The notes under the pieces: generated by a model | Told to the model about the DNA's origin: nothing | What the model saw: only the letters and a program-made list of their open reading frames with translations | Database searches by the model: none | Shown here: positions 10,604 through 22,408 of the stretch, one piece after another | Numbering within the stretch: position 1 is the stretch's first letter | How the letters are laid out: each line of letters opens with the position of its first letter | Assembly: GCA_030035585.1 (NCBI GenBank) | Contig: CM057465.1 | Location: 5,245,501-5,309,500, forward strand | Source: Dugong dugon | Taxonomy: Eukaryota > Chordata > Mammalia > Sirenia > Dugongidae | Length of the DNA stretch: 64,000 bases | Direction: 5' to 3' | Made by a program: the position numbers and the translations under genes

Positions 10604-11224
10604 TTTACCTTGCCTATTGGATAATCCATCCCTGCTCCCCACCCAGCCATTTTGTCACGCTGATGGAGCTGGCCAGGTGGTGAGTTCTCAGTCAGGGCTG
10701 GCAAACATAAAACGGATATAGAAACAGAGAACTCGGACTGTTCCCTGGGCACAGAACTAGAGCAGGGGGGACTGGAACTCGGATTCAGGCTGCAGAGCCA
10801 AGTCCAGCTCTCCGTCCATCCCCACCTAGCTGCCCTGCTGGAGGAGTCACATTTTACAGTGAGCAGGTGAGCAAGGCTATAGTCAAAGGACTGACTCTCA
10901 AATGGTGGAATTTTAAACAAGAAAACGACAAGAGAGCAGAGGTTTCCAGGACTGGTTACCCGGGGAGGTAGCTTTCTGTTCCACCTCGGGAAACTCTCAG
11001 CTGGAACTCTGGGATGGCCCACCTCTCACCTGTCCTGGGCTATTGTGGGTCCTGGTGCCCAGTCTGGCTACACACTGATGTGTTGTCATTGGGGGGCATC
11101 CTTTCAGGATGGGGAGCAGTATTTGCACCTGTGCCCTCTCTGGGAAAACCCTTGGGTACCATCTCCCAGTGGACATCCGGTCAATTGGTCTTCCCCTAAC
11201 CCGGCCCTTGCCATCCACCCTGTT
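10604..11224. other. Intergenic sequence, no gene seen
   Basis: The sequence looks unique, with no convincing repeat or coding signal. The minus-strand open frames at 10597-11218 do not resemble known proteins. Confidence 0.4.
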
Positions 11225-11735
11225 CTAAAATGCACAGCTGAACATGTCCCTCCACAGCTGAAAATCCCCATCCCCTGCAGGATAAAGGCCAGACTATGAA
11301 GTCCAGCTGCTGCCCACCTCTGGCCTCATTTCCAGCCCTCCCCCGCCCCTTGCACTTCCCCGATCAACATATCAAGTGGCTTAGAGTCTGCAAACCCCCC
11401 ATGATGTTTCTCCCTCTTTGCCTTTATCCAAGTTGTTTCCTTTGACTAGAATTCCCCACATTCTCACATGCCTGGTGAACTCTTGTTCACCCTTCAAAAC
11501 CCAGCTACCCGGAAAACTTTCTCAGACACGTTCCCTGTCTCCCACAAGGAGGCTGTATTTGGAGGGACCCTGTCTCTTGGTTTCATCCCACAGTATTTTG
11601 GCTAGTGTGCGTGCACGTCTATCTCCCCAGTCGACTGAGCTCTGGAAGGGCATGTCCAGCACTACTGAGTCATCGAGCCCCGCACCCAGCACAGGGCAAG
11701 CCCTTAGCAATGGCGTGTGGCCCAGATGAATCCTG
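11225..11735 (-). mobile_element. L2 LINE 3' region
   Basis: An antisense L2-like succession is present: 'ataaaggccagactatgaag', 'ctggcctcatttccagccc', 'tttgactagaattccccac' and 'cacccttcaaaacccagc'. It is diverged and non-coding. Confidence 0.65.
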
Positions 11736-12035
11736 AAACGAAGCAAATACACCCGCTCCCCTCCAATCCTGGACCCCTAGAAACACGGTGAGGGTTTGGA
11801 GGTCACGGGGTACCCCTCAGAGGCCCAGCCTGGGAATGCTCGTGGCTCCCGCTCGGGAACAGAGGCCCGCCTTCTCCTCATTAAGTGTGGTAGAGGATGG
11901 ATTGCCACACCTCACCTCCGTGGTTGGCGCGGCTCCACTCCCACGCTCTGGCACTGAGAACACCTCCTTCTTGTGGAAGATTCTAGCTCCATCTCCAGGT
12001 GGCTGTTAAAACAGTGACCTCCCAAAGATGTTCCC

Positions 12036-12386
12036 CCGGCAAAGAAGAATATTGAATATAACTGTGGACCACCAGAGAAACAAACAAACCAGCCTTAGAA
12101 GAAATACAACCAGAATGCTCCATAGAAGGGAGGATGGCAAGACTTCAGCTCACTTACTTTGGACCCATCAATCACCAGGAAAGACCAATCACTAGAAAAG
12201 GCCATCGTGTTTGGTAAGGAAGGGGGTTGGTGAAGGTGAGGGAGATCCTCCACGAGCCAGACTGACACATTAGCTGCAACAATGGACTCAAACATGCCAA
12301 CGACCGTGAAGGTGGCACAGGACCAGCCAATGTTTCGCTCTGTTATACACAAGGTCGCCAGGATCGGACTGTGACTAACAACACGG
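12036..12386 (+). mobile_element. RTE LINE 3' end
   Basis: Sense RTE sequence runs from 'aagaagaatattgaatata' through the block coding a degenerate 'QPECSIEGRMARLQLTYFG' and on to the 3' tail 'gactgtgactaacaacacg'. It is 5' truncated and full of small indels. Confidence 0.75.
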
Positions 12387-14105
12387 ATGTCCGGGTCCTA
12401 ACTGCAGGACCCGTGAGTATGTTGTTAAGTGGCAGAAGGAATTCAGGTTGCTAATCACCTGACTTTGAGAGGGGTGACGGTCCTGGGGTAAGTGGGTGGC
12501 CCGGTCTGATCAGGAGGGTCCCTCAACATGGAAGAGGGAGGTGGGAGAGGGGTCAGAGTGGTGGGATGTGAGAAGGACTCGCCCAGCCACTGCTGGTGTG
12601 GAAGTCGGAAGACAGCTACCAGCCAAGGCCCACGGCAGCCTCCAGAAGCTGGAAAAGGCAAGAAAACGGGTGATTCTCCACTAGCGCCCCCAGAAGGAAC
12701 ACAGGCCTGCGAGACCTTGACTTTAGCCAGTGAGAGGCGCTTTGGACACCTGATCTCCAGAGCTAGAAGATGGTGTGTTCGTGTTGTTTTAAGCCTTGAA
12801 GTTTGTGGGATTTTGCTACAGCAGCAACAGGAAATGAGTGTACCCCGCTTTACAGAGGAGGAGGCTGAGGCCCAGAGAAGGGACTAGGCCAAGCCCACAG
12901 CCAGGCCTGCGGACTCCCTGCCCAGGGCTCCTGGCCCTGCCCACCCTCCTTCTCTGGCGCAGGGACAGGGCCCCAGCAAACAGAACTCTGCAGAGACAAG
13001 GGATGGGAAAGGCCAGCCGCACCCATGCTCCTGGTGCCCCAGCAAGTGAGCGGATTGTGTGCTCTGAATCAGACCAAGTGGCCAATCAGCTGCTGTGGGC
13101 AGAAGTTGGAACTTGCAGCATCTGAGCACCCTGCCAACAGCTCCTCCTGGTCCTTGTGCCTCGCAGGGCAGATGGCAGAGCCCTGGGCGTGTCAGCCTCC
13201 GTGTGGGCCTTCTTGGCCTTCGTTGGCAGCAGCGCACGCCCCTCCCACCTGCCCGGGGCCTCCCCGGGGTCTGCCCGGGGCCCTGGCCTCTTTACAGCAT
13301 CCTTGCCCATCTCCCGGGCTTCTGATCCGGGCAGGGGCTGCTCCACGGCGTCGCTGCAGATCTCGGCATGCTCACCAAATTCCAGCAGGGCCTGAGTCGT
13401 CAGATCCTGCCCAGTGAGGCCCACTCCCCCAGTGCCAGCAGGGCTCGGGGGCCGGACCTGAGGGGCGGTCCCTGCACACCCCAGGTGGTGCCCAGAGGTC
13501 CGGCCCTTGGGCCAGCTGTCCAGGGAGTCTCAGCTGACCCCTGCCAGGAGGACCCCCCCCTCCCCACGGAAAGAGCGCCCTGTGTCCGGACTTTTGTCCT
13601 TGGCAAGACTGGTGGCCCACAGCAGGCTGCAGAAGCCCAGATGCTGGTGGCTCCCCAGGTCTGGGGGCTCCTTCTGGGAGTCACACAGGTCTCAAGCCAG
13701 CTGTGCCTCACTCCTTCGATGGCCTCAGGCCCCGTGCTCTTGGAATGTGGGACTCCTGTCGAGGTCTACACGTAGGGACCAGGACTATGGCCTCCCGTCC
13801 CCAGGCCCTGGCACCAGCACAGAGGTGGCCAGTGCCTTCCGGCTCTGGTGAGGCTTCTCCACGTGGATGGGTCAGCCTTCTGCCCCAGGTGTCCGCCCCA
13901 GCGGACGGGGAGGTGACTGGCTCTCTCCACATTCTTCCCCAGCTCCCTCCAAGGTGACCGGGCGGGAGGCCTGTGCTGTGCTCTCAACACCTCCATGTAG
14001 TGGGTGACTGGGCTAGTAACAAGCACTGTGAGCGGGACCAGGTGGAGCAGAGGGGAGAGTGAACTTTCCATAATAATGGCTGCAAGAACAGCCATGCTCT
14101 TTCAT
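12387..14105. other. GC-rich intergenic sequence
   Basis: No gene is assigned. A MIR-like stretch sits at about 12840-12905 ('gctttacagaggaggaggc'). From 13150 to 13850 the DNA is GC-rich and stays open in several frames on both strands, including a minus frame at 13086-13424 without a recognisable domain. This is more likely a compositional effect than a gene. Confidence 0.45.
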
Positions 14106-14262
14106 TGGGTGCTCGCTGGGTGAGGGCCTCTCCTTCCTTCAGCGTCACTGTTCCCGGGTGGGGCCTGGGAGGCTAAGCCACTGGTAGAAGGAGGCGGGGA
14201 ACTGGGATATGAACTCAGCTCCAGCTGGCACCAAAGCTTTGCAGCCTCTAGTGCTGTGCTCT
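14106..14262 (-). mobile_element. MIR SINE, antisense
   Basis: The sequence reads as a reverse MIR: 'gaactgggatatgaactcag' corresponds to the B-box side, followed by 'ctagtgctgtgctctt'. Old and diverged. Confidence 0.45.
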
Positions 14263-14318
14263 TGTTTTTTTTTCTAAAGAAGATATAATTAGGACTTGAG
14301 GACTGTCTGTATCTCATC

Positions 14319-14523
14319 TGTCCCTGGGTGGTACAAACAGTTAAGCACTGGGCTACTGAACAAGAGGTTGGTGGTTTGAATCCACCCAGAGGCACCTTGG
14401 AAGAAAGACCTGGTGATCTGCTTCTGAAAGATCACAGCCATTGAAAATCCTGTGGAGTGCCATTCTACTCTGACACACATGGGGTTGCCATGAGTCGGAG
14501 CTGACTCAACAACGGTGGGTTTA
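14319..14523 (+). mobile_element. AfroSINE (type B)
   Basis: Head 'tccctgggtggtacaaacag', B-box region 'ggtggtttgaatccaccc', type-B body 'aggcaccttggaagaaag' and tail 'gccatgagtcggagctgac' follow in order. Full length, modest divergence. Confidence 0.9.
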
Positions 14524-15138
14524 GATTATTTTTTAAAGTCTTATCTGGGTCTTCCTCTCTTTCTGTAGAATTACCAACAAAATCATCCCTGTCCATGACC
14601 CTGAACCCAGCCCACCCCACCTCATCCCTGTATCCTGGAAACGTTTTCCAAGCTGAGCAAGAGAAATAAACTATGAGGGTGTGGACCGCTGTGTGGGCAC
14701 GGGGCCTTCCCCATCACTCTCTCCCCCCAGAAAACAAAGTGGGGAGGTAGAAGCCTCCTGAGAGATAGCCAGGGGGGCTTTTCCACTCTGCTTCACCTGA
14801 AGCCCTTCGCAGCCCCACACGGAGCGTCCTGCACACAGTGGTTCCATGAAATGTTTCTCCAATTGCCTGTTTGGTCGGGCACACCATGGCCCTCAGTGGT
14901 GACAACAGCTTTCACACAGGGGAGGGGTCAGAGGCACGGAAGATGGCCAAGATGTTTCAGAGGAAAGAGAAGGCGTGGGAGGTGGGCGGTGGGAGGGAGG
15001 GCAAACATCTTCCCCACCCCGATACCTGCATCACTACATGCCCGACTGCCAGGGACCAAACCCTGGGGGGACCTTGACGTCTATTTCTCTCATCCCTCTC
15101 CATTTCTAATCCATCAGCAAATCCTACTTGCTCACCTG
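14524..15138. other. Intergenic sequence, no gene seen
   Basis: No repeat family or coding region is evident. The few open frames are short and on both strands. Confidence 0.4.
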
Positions 15139-15345
15139 CAAAAAAACGCCATTGCTGTTGAGTCCGTTCCAACTCCCGGCAACCCCACGTGTTATAGAGG
15201 AGCACAGCTGAGCTCCATGGGGTTTTCCTGGCTGTAATCGTTACAGAAGCAGACCGCCAGGCCTTTCTTCTGTGGTGCTGCTAGGTAGGTTTGACCCTCC
15301 ACCAACCTTTTGTACAAACAGCTTGTGCCATTCAACTCCAGCCGA
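15139..15345 (-). mobile_element. AfroSINE, antisense, diverged
   Basis: The tail 'cattgctgttgagtccgttc' is followed by the body 'cagaccgccaggcctttct', then a worn head. Several substitutions in the head suggest an older copy. Confidence 0.75.
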
Positions 15346-15384
15346 AACCTGGACGCTTCTCTCTCCTCCATGGCCCCTCAGTCC

Positions 15385-15745
15385 CCACCTGGATGGCTGT
15401 GGTGTAGCCTCCTAACCAGCCTCCCAAAGCCTCTCCAACCACTTTCAACCAGCCAGAGTGACGGTTTGACAGCATAAATCGCACCCCAACACTCACCGTT
15501 CTCAGCCCACAGTGCCTCCCATTGCACGTCCACTGTCCCCACCTGCCCCGGCCCTCCTCCTCTCCCTGACCCCAGGCACACCAACTGCAAACACATCCAC
15601 ACACTCCTGCCTCGGGGCCTTTGCACTTGCTGGCATGCCCTTCCCCCCACATCCCCAAGGCCAGCTCCTTACCACTTCCTTCTCTGCACCTTTGTAACCA
15701 GGCCGAGAGGCCTGCCTCTTTCTGGATCATTTCACCACCCTCCTC
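15385..15745 (-). mobile_element. L2 LINE 3' region
   Basis: An antisense L2 signature is clear: 'gtgtagcctcctaaccagcc', 'ggggcctttgcacttgctgg' and 'ccccaaggccagctcctta'. Non-coding relic. Confidence 0.7.
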
Positions 15746-16121
15746 CCCTTGTTCTGCTGTATTTTTCTTCCCTGGAAAGGTGTATTTGCTTATTGAAGGC
15801 TGTGTGTATTCTTCACGAGGACAGCAGTGCTGTTCTGTTCACTATGGTATTGAGTGGACGTTGAGCGAGCACGGGGATGAGTGCAGGAAGGGAAGAAGAA
15901 AGCCAGGTGCAGGGTGTGATGGTTATCGGCTCTGCCGCTGAGGGTTCCCTGGCCTCCCATTCCAGGCAGGACTTAAGCCCCTGGCCATGGAAAGTGGGAT
16001 GGAGTTCTGTGTGGCTGCTGGGGGTCCCACCCAGCCCCACAAGGGGGAAGAGGACAGAGCAGCCAGAGATGGGTGATGGTTGGGGGAGGCGGGGAAAGCA
16101 GAGGTCACTCTGTCAATTGTT

Positions 16122-16330
16122 AGACTCCCTGGGTGGCACAAACGGTTAAGTGCTCCATACTAACTGAAAGGCTGGTGGTTTGAATCCACTCAGAGACACC
16201 TCAGAAGAAAGGCCTGGCAATCTTCTTCTGAAAGATCACAGCCATTGGAAACCCTACGGAGCAGTTCTACTCTAACACACAGGAGGTTGCCGGGAGTCAG
16301 AATTGACTCAGTGGCAACTGGTCTGAGTTT
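16122..16330 (+). mobile_element. AfroSINE (type B)
   Basis: 'actccctgggtggcacaaac' head, 'ggtggtttgaatccactc' B-box segment and 'gggagtcagaattgactcag' tail are in order, with the type-B 'gaagaaaggcctggcaatc' in the middle. Confidence 0.88.
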
Positions 16331-16524
16331 ATTTGCTTGTTTTGGGGGGGCAGAGTCAGTGTCCCTCCCTGTACCCAGCAGGGACTGAGGAAGTGCCCAA
16401 GGAATGTCCTCTGGGAGCCGTTGATGACTGTCATGGTGGTGGATTCAACGTCAAAATATAAAACCAAGAATAATTCCAAAAATTTTGCAGAGTACACAGT
16501 TGTCTCTCCTTTTCCTCCCTTCAG

Positions 16525-16995
16525 AAGGGGGAGAGTTTATTCATAATAGTCAAAAAGCAGAAACAAAGAACATCAATGGATGAATCAATAAACGAAATGA
16601 AATGTAGTCCATCCGTACAATGGAATATTCCCCAGTCACAACAAAGAATGAAGTACTGATACCTGCTATGAGGCGGATGAACCCTGAAAACATCATGCAA
16701 AGTGAAATAAGTCAGACACAAAAGGACATACACGGTGTGATTCCATTGATATGAAATATCCACGACAGGCAAATCCATACAGACAGAAAGCAGATTGGCG
16801 GTTGCCGGGGGCTGGAGGCAGGGGGAGACGAGTGGCTGCTAATGGGTGTGGGGTTTCTTTTTGGAGTGATGGAAAAGTTCTAGAATCAGGTAATGGTGAT
16901 AGTGGCACAACCTTGTTAATATGCTAAAAACCATTGAGTTGTGCACTTTAAAAAAGGGTGAATCTTATATAGAATTACGTCTCAATAAAAAAATA
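16525..16995 (+). mobile_element. L1 LINE 3' end (old L1M type)
   Basis: Sense L1 3' wording is strong: 'gatgaatcaataaacgaaat', 'ggttgccgggggctggaggc', 'gagttgtgcactttaaaaaa' and a terminal 'tctcaataaaaaaataagg' polyadenylation-like end. No coding capacity is kept. Confidence 0.8.
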
Positions 16996-17724
16996 AGGAG
17001 GTATATATAGGAGAAAAATAATCAAATAAGACAACAGTGCTTTCTATCATATTGGTTTCATGATCATATTTTTGGGTATTAGGTTGGGGCTAGGAACAAC
17101 GATGGCGATGATGACAATAACCACACCGAAAACAACAAGAGTGAACACTGAACGCCTGTAGGCCGAACGCCGGCCCTCTCCTGGGTGCAAAGCTGCATTC
17201 CCCTTCCCATGCAAGAAGTCAGCCTCTCAGTTTGCTCTGCTCCCACCACCTGTCACTGTCCTCAGTCCTTGGGATCCTCTGATCTGCAGCCCTTCCAGCT
17301 GCCTCCCTCAAAATGCAGCTCCACGGACTTGTATTCTAAATTTGGCCCTTCACTCTTTGCCAGTTCAGGTCATTCGCAGGGTTCCCCGTGGGTTGGTGGC
17401 CAGACTTCGGGTGAGAGAAGGTGGTGGAGTCCCAGCCCCTCCTCATGCTGTGTACTCTAAGCCTCAGTCTGCAATGTGTGATTGGGGCTAGGAGCCTCAT
17501 CCTGCAGACAGCAAGGCTCAGGGGGTCCCAGGAGCAATGCGGTGCTGTGATCCAGGGGCTGTGTGACCCACCACTGCTCGTGCATGGCAGGGGCTGCAGA
17601 AACTCAGAGCTGCACCTCCTGGTGTGTGTACAGTTGCAGTGACCGTGGAGCTGAGAGGGTCGGGCCTGCTGGGGTCTCTGCCACCTGCTCATGAACGGTG
17701 TTTGGTGGACACCAGCAGAGCGAG
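16996..17724. other. Intergenic sequence, no gene seen
   Basis: Unique-looking sequence. No repeat or conserved coding frame could be supported. Confidence 0.4.
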
Positions 17725-17917
17725 GAAGGAACCCTAGTGGCACAATGGTGGCACAATGGTTAGGCGCTAGGTTGCTACTGGAAGTTCAGAGGTTTAAACC
17801 CACCAGCTGCTCTGTGGGAGAAAGATATAGCAGTCTGCTTCCTTAAGGATTTACAGCCTTGGGAACCCTGTGGGGGAGTTATACTCTGTCCTACAGGGTT
17901 ACTGTGAATTGAAACTG
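17725..17917 (+). mobile_element. AfroSINE (type A) with a small internal duplication
   Basis: The head carries a duplicated 13-bp step (ggcacaatggtggcacaatgg), so the A-box region occurs twice. The body 'gtgggagaaagatatagcag' and tail 'gttactgtgaattgaaactg' follow. Confidence 0.85.
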
Positions 17918-20429
17918 AGGACACCATAGTTGTCTCCAGGCGGGGGCACAGACTGCACTCAGCCACGAGAGGCCACTGCAGCCCAAGGATGGGCCAGGTG
18001 GCCTGGCCAGGACTGGCATGGTGTGTGTGGGGGTTGAGGGGTGTCTTGTCTTCCCTCCCACCCAGGCTCTCCAGAGAGACTCAATGACAGTTCTGGATAC
18101 TAGAACTGTGCCCAGCACCCTGAGTTCACAAACAGGAAAGGATGAATTAGAGCATTTTGAGCCAGTCTGCAGAGGGAGACTCCAGCCTTTGCCTGTGCCG
18201 AGTACCTTCCAGAACCTTCCTTGAGCTAGGGCAGGGCAGGTTGGCCAGTTGCTAGCATCTCAGGAAGAACCACAGTCTCACAGCCACTACATACACCAGT
18301 TCAGATGCCAGGGAGGGGCGTCTAAAGAAGCCCCACGCTAGCATGTAGACAGGTTCTGGCCACTTCCAGCAGGAAGACATTCTTTCTTGTCAAAATGTTG
18401 TCCTGGTCAGTTGGGGAAGTGCTGGAACAGGAAAAGCACTTGGTTACAATCTCAGTGCTCTTCACCACTCACCTCTGCTAATGTTCTAATGAGTGTCAGG
18501 TCCCATGTTTTGTCCCATGTTTTAACTTTCACAGTTTTCCAGGGTGAGTGGGTGGTGGCGAGGGGAGAAGGGGGTGAGGAAATCTGTTCCCAAGAGGTTT
18601 TTCCTCCTGAGTTCCAAAAACAGGGCCAAGCAGAGTGTGGCCGGGACTCGCTTCTTGGCCTCCCCAACAGGGGGGTTTCTTGTGGCTCCTCACTGCTGAG
18701 AACCCGCCCCGGGGTTTACTGTGGAGGAAAGAGATTCCAAAATTCTCCTAGGTTCTGGTTGGAGCCCCTGGCATGAAGCGCTTGGCGCTGCTTTTTAGAA
18801 CACGTGCAATGCAATGCTAGAGACCCACAGCTCCTGCCTTTTTTTTAATTCTATTTTTGTTTTTAAAAGCACTCCCTTCACGTGAAGCACCTCAGGGTGT
18901 GTGCTGAAGATAAAGGTCAGTTATGATTCAGGGAGGCTGGGGGCTGCAGCCGCCATTCCAGATGCAGAACAGACCATTGGTACTTCTGTCTTTCTACCAG
19001 TGGCTCTCAGGGGCAGGGGCGCCAGATCATCTGAAGGTGGGGGTGTTACTAAACTGCAAGCCCCCTCCCCCTTCTGAGGTGACCCCTAGGAGTGATCCCT
19101 GAGAATCCATGAGTGAGCCACTGTTTCTCAGAGCTCCCAGGCACTGGGGAGAGGGAGGGAGAACCCCCTCCTGCAGGCCATCCCCAAAGCAGAAGGGGAG
19201 GTGACCAAGACATTAACACCAGCCCCTCAGGTGGTGCTGGATGAGGCCACCACAGATGCCATGTCCCCTGCCTGGAGCCCCAGGTTTGTCCCTTGCCTTC
19301 TTCGGGCCTCAGTTCCACTTTCTGTAAAGGCACTGAGGGGACAGAATCAACGGCCCACTACAGGCCCCCAGGAAACTGGCTGACGCCTAGCCCTCGCCTG
19401 GCCACGAGCACGGACACATGCAGGCACCGTCTGACACGTAATGTCAGCCTCCGCCTTGAAGGCAGTGACGCCAAGAACTCATGCTGGGTATCAACGATAA
19501 CAGTAATGGTAACGGTTAGCCCTCATAGATCTGAATGCTGAGCCAGCCCCTCTGTGCAGATGAGCTCATTCATTTCTTCAACAATGCTAACTGGTTAGTG
19601 GCGGAATCGGAAGTCAGGATTTTTGTCCTGCTGATGCAACTGGACTTTTTATTCCTTTTTTTTTTTTTTTTTTTAATGGTGGACTATAACATGCAGACAT
19701 ACAGAAAAGAGCATCAAGCCTGTATTTAGAGTTCAACAAGTGATTATAAAGCCACACTCAGGTAACCCTCAGGTCTAGAAATAAATGTCCCAGTCCCCCA
19801 GCCCCCACCCCTGTGCACAATTACGTCCTTGCTATTCTTCCTCTTCCGCCTACTCGGGGGCTTCCTAAACAGCGAGGTTGAGTTGGGCCATCTTGGACCC
19901 GCTCGTGAACGGGGTCATATTTTGTCTCTTGGCCTGGGAGTGTGGTCCTGCCGTGTGTTCTGCCCCAGCCCTGGGTTACCTTGCAGTGGTGGAGGTGTTG
20001 CATTCCGGGGAAGCAGGCCCACGCCCAAGCTCATTCACTGCATTTGAATTTTCAAAAACCAGCCAAATGCGGTGCAACAGAATCTTCTGTTTATCAAAAC
20101 CCAACCCACCCTATTTTAAGCCCTATTGCACAGTGGTACTCTCTGGGGTTCTCCAGCTTCCACCCCACCTTGCTCCCCCTTCACCCCAGTTCAGGAGCCT
20201 TCCACGGGGACCACCAGCAGGAGCCTGCGAGCCTTGGGGTCCTCCCTGCCTCCTTGACCTAAACTGCTGTCCTTTGAACTGCCCCAGCACACACCAAGGG
20301 TGGTCTCAGGAGGTCCTGGACGAGTGGCCTTTAAGGGACAGACTTTTCTCCTCCCCCATCCCCCATGCACTCACTTCCCAGCAGGCCTCACCAGTGGAAA
20401 CTCCCAGAATTAAAAGTTCTGAGGCAACC
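17918..20429. other. Intergenic sequence upstream of CELSR1
   Basis: No gene is recognised. A run of T at about 19653-19675 precedes sequence that resembles an old antisense L1 3' end ('ataacatgcagacatacag') up to about 19860. The remainder appears unique. Open frames at 19829-20456 have no domain and end in the next SINE. Confidence 0.4.
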
Positions 20430-20585
20430 ATGGAGCCCTGGTGGTGCAGTGGTTAAGAGCTCGGCTGCTAATCAAAAAGTTGGCAGTTCAAATCCACCAG
20501 TCGCTCCTTGGAAACCCTATGGGGCAGTTCTTCTCAGTCTTAAAGAGGGTCACTGTGAGTTCACTTGGCAACCGTTTTTTTGGTT
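20430..20585 (+). mobile_element. AfroSINE (type A), short form
   Basis: Head 'ggagccctggtggtgcagtg', anticodon-side 'gctcggctgctaatc', B box within 'ggcagttcaaatccacc', then the short body and tail. It lies about 1.6 kb before the CELSR1 start, just outside the CpG-rich block. Confidence 0.92.
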
Positions 20586-21389
20586 CGAAGTAACTACATT
20601 TCGGGTCAATCATAACGTCTTCAAATTGTTGTGAATGGGAAGAAAATGTTTATCTGGCCTCAGCCTAAAGACATTCTCAGCAGTTTTGAAAAACAAGGTT
20701 GAGCGGCTGTATTGATTTGTTCGTTTATTTTTATGTTTCGCCCAAGGAGAACCCCTTCCCCATCTGAGACTGTCCGCGTTGGTCGTCAAGCTCCCCACAC
20801 ATCCGTGCTCAGCTTGGAAACGCTGAGGGGATTGGACACCCCCTCAAACAAAAGACCCCGTTCTGGTGGTGCCTTCGCAACACCTCCCACCCCTCTGCTT
20901 TCGATGAGACCCAGAAGGGGCCTTCTTCAGAACCCGAAAGATCCAGTCTGCCCCTCCCCCCCAACGGGCCCAAGACCTTGAAAAAGCTGGAGGGGGTTTG
21001 CCTCAGAGCTCAGCTGCGGACAAGCTCAACCCCCACGGCGGGGTGGGTGGTGTTTCACGGTCTTAAGAACCCCCTTTCCAGTTCTCCGCAGGAGGCGGGG
21101 CGCAGTCCTAACGCCCTGCTCCTCCACCCAATTTGATCCCCTGCCTGGCCGTCTCCAGGGCCGTTCTCCAGGAGCATCCGGAGGCTCTGGAACCCAGGGA
21201 CGGCGTTCAGGCAGGGCGGCATGCGCGGGAGTCGAGCTGGCCTCCGCCGTCCACACTCCAAATTCCGATGTTCGACCCAGGCTGTTTTTCTTTTCGTTTT
21301 TAAAAGTTGCGCTTTAAACTCAGTGGGTCCAGAATCCCGCTACTCGCGTACTGAGTTTCAAAGTCCAGGGAAGGTTCTCTCCGGGTAAA
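20586..21389. other. Upstream flank of the CELSR1 promoter
   Basis: GC content rises towards the right end. No repeat or coding region is supported. Part of this may belong to the promoter shore. Confidence 0.45.
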
Positions 21390-22200
21390 GCACTTCAGTC
21401 TCCCGGCGTGTGGATGGAAACGGGGAACCGCCCCCAGCAGCCTCCGCGGGTCCCCTCCCCGGCAACCGCCGGGCCACTCGCTGCGGCCTGGACGGCGGTC
21501 TGGACGAACCAGCTGTGCCCGGGATTGGGGGGCTTGGGGCCGCCCCCCGGCCCCCGACGTGCAGTGTCCGCGCCCCTGGCAGCGGCTGCCTGGGGCCATC
21601 CAGCTCCGCCTCGGCCCGCCCTCCGGGGAGGTGGGTGGGGAGGGCGAGGGGAGTGGGCCCGTCTCCCGCCCCGCGCGCCCCCGCGTCTCCATAGCGATCC
21701 TGTCGGCGCGCCCCGCTCGGCCGGCTCCCCCCGGGCCCGAACAATACTCGGCGGGCCGGCGGGGCGGGGCCGGCGGGGCGGGGAGAGCGGCGGGCCGGGC
21801 AGAGGGAGCCCGCAGGAGCCGGCCGCCCGTGTGCGCAGCCCAGCCCGCCGGATCAGCCAGCCCGCTCCGCCGCCCGCTCCCCACATCGCCGGCCTAGCCG
21901 CGCCAGGCCACCTGGAGCCGCCTTCGCCACCGCCGCAGGTTGATGCGCGGCGCCTCCCGGGAGGAGCCATCTTGAAACCAACTTCGCCAACTTTCCCAAG
22001 TGCTCTCGCAGTGGAAGCTGCGCGGGAGGCCGGGCGCGCAGACCTCCAGGCCCTCGCCAGGACCTCCCGGGAGGCCGGGGCGGCGGGGTGCGGGTCGCCC
22101 CGAGGGGTCGGCGCCGGGCGCGCGGGAGCCGCGCCGAGTGGATGCGGAGGCGCGCAGCGTGCATGGACTGTGCTGGCGCGCCCGGCTCGGGCTCCGGGCC
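21390..22200 (+). promoter_or_regulatory. CELSR1: CELSR1 CpG-island promoter and 5' untranslated region
   Basis: Base composition changes sharply to GC-rich with dense CpG, and this continues into the coding exon. Two Sp1-type GC boxes are adjacent: GGGGCGGGGC at 21761-21770 and GGGGCGGGG at 21775-21783. No TATA box is obvious, as is usual for CpG-island genes. The transcription start cannot be placed from sequence. An in-frame TGA at 21973-21975 with no in-frame ATG before 22201 bounds the open frame, which supports the chosen coding start. Confidence 0.7.
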
Positions 22201-22408
22201 ATGGCGCCGCCGCCGCCCGTGCTGCCCGCGCTGCTGCTCCTGGCCGCCGCCGTCGCCCTGCCCGCCTTGCCTGCGCTGGGGCTGCGCGCGGCCGCCCGGG
22301 AACATCATGTCCCTAGCGGGGCCCGCGCCTTCGTCCCGGGGCCCGTTGGGACCTACGCCCTGGACGCGGCGCGCACGGCCCGGGCGCTGCGCGAGCTGTT
22401 GGCTGTGA
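22142..22408 (+). other. Upstream ORF overlapping the CELSR1 start
   Basis: An ATG at 22142 (with a second at 22163 in the same frame) opens an 88-codon arginine-rich frame that overlaps the CELSR1 ATG and ends inside the first exon. The first ATG has T at -3 and C at +4, a weak initiation context. The CELSR1 ATG has G at -3 and G at +4. If the transcript starts upstream of 22142, scanning ribosomes would meet this frame first. There is no evidence of a functional peptide. Confidence 0.5.

Noticed and set aside
13086..13711. Possible minus-strand gene in a GC-rich stretch 8-9 kb upstream of CELSR1
   Set aside because: Frames are open on both strands, no domain is recognisable, and no splice-flanked exon structure could be argued. 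A protein search would be needed to reopen this.
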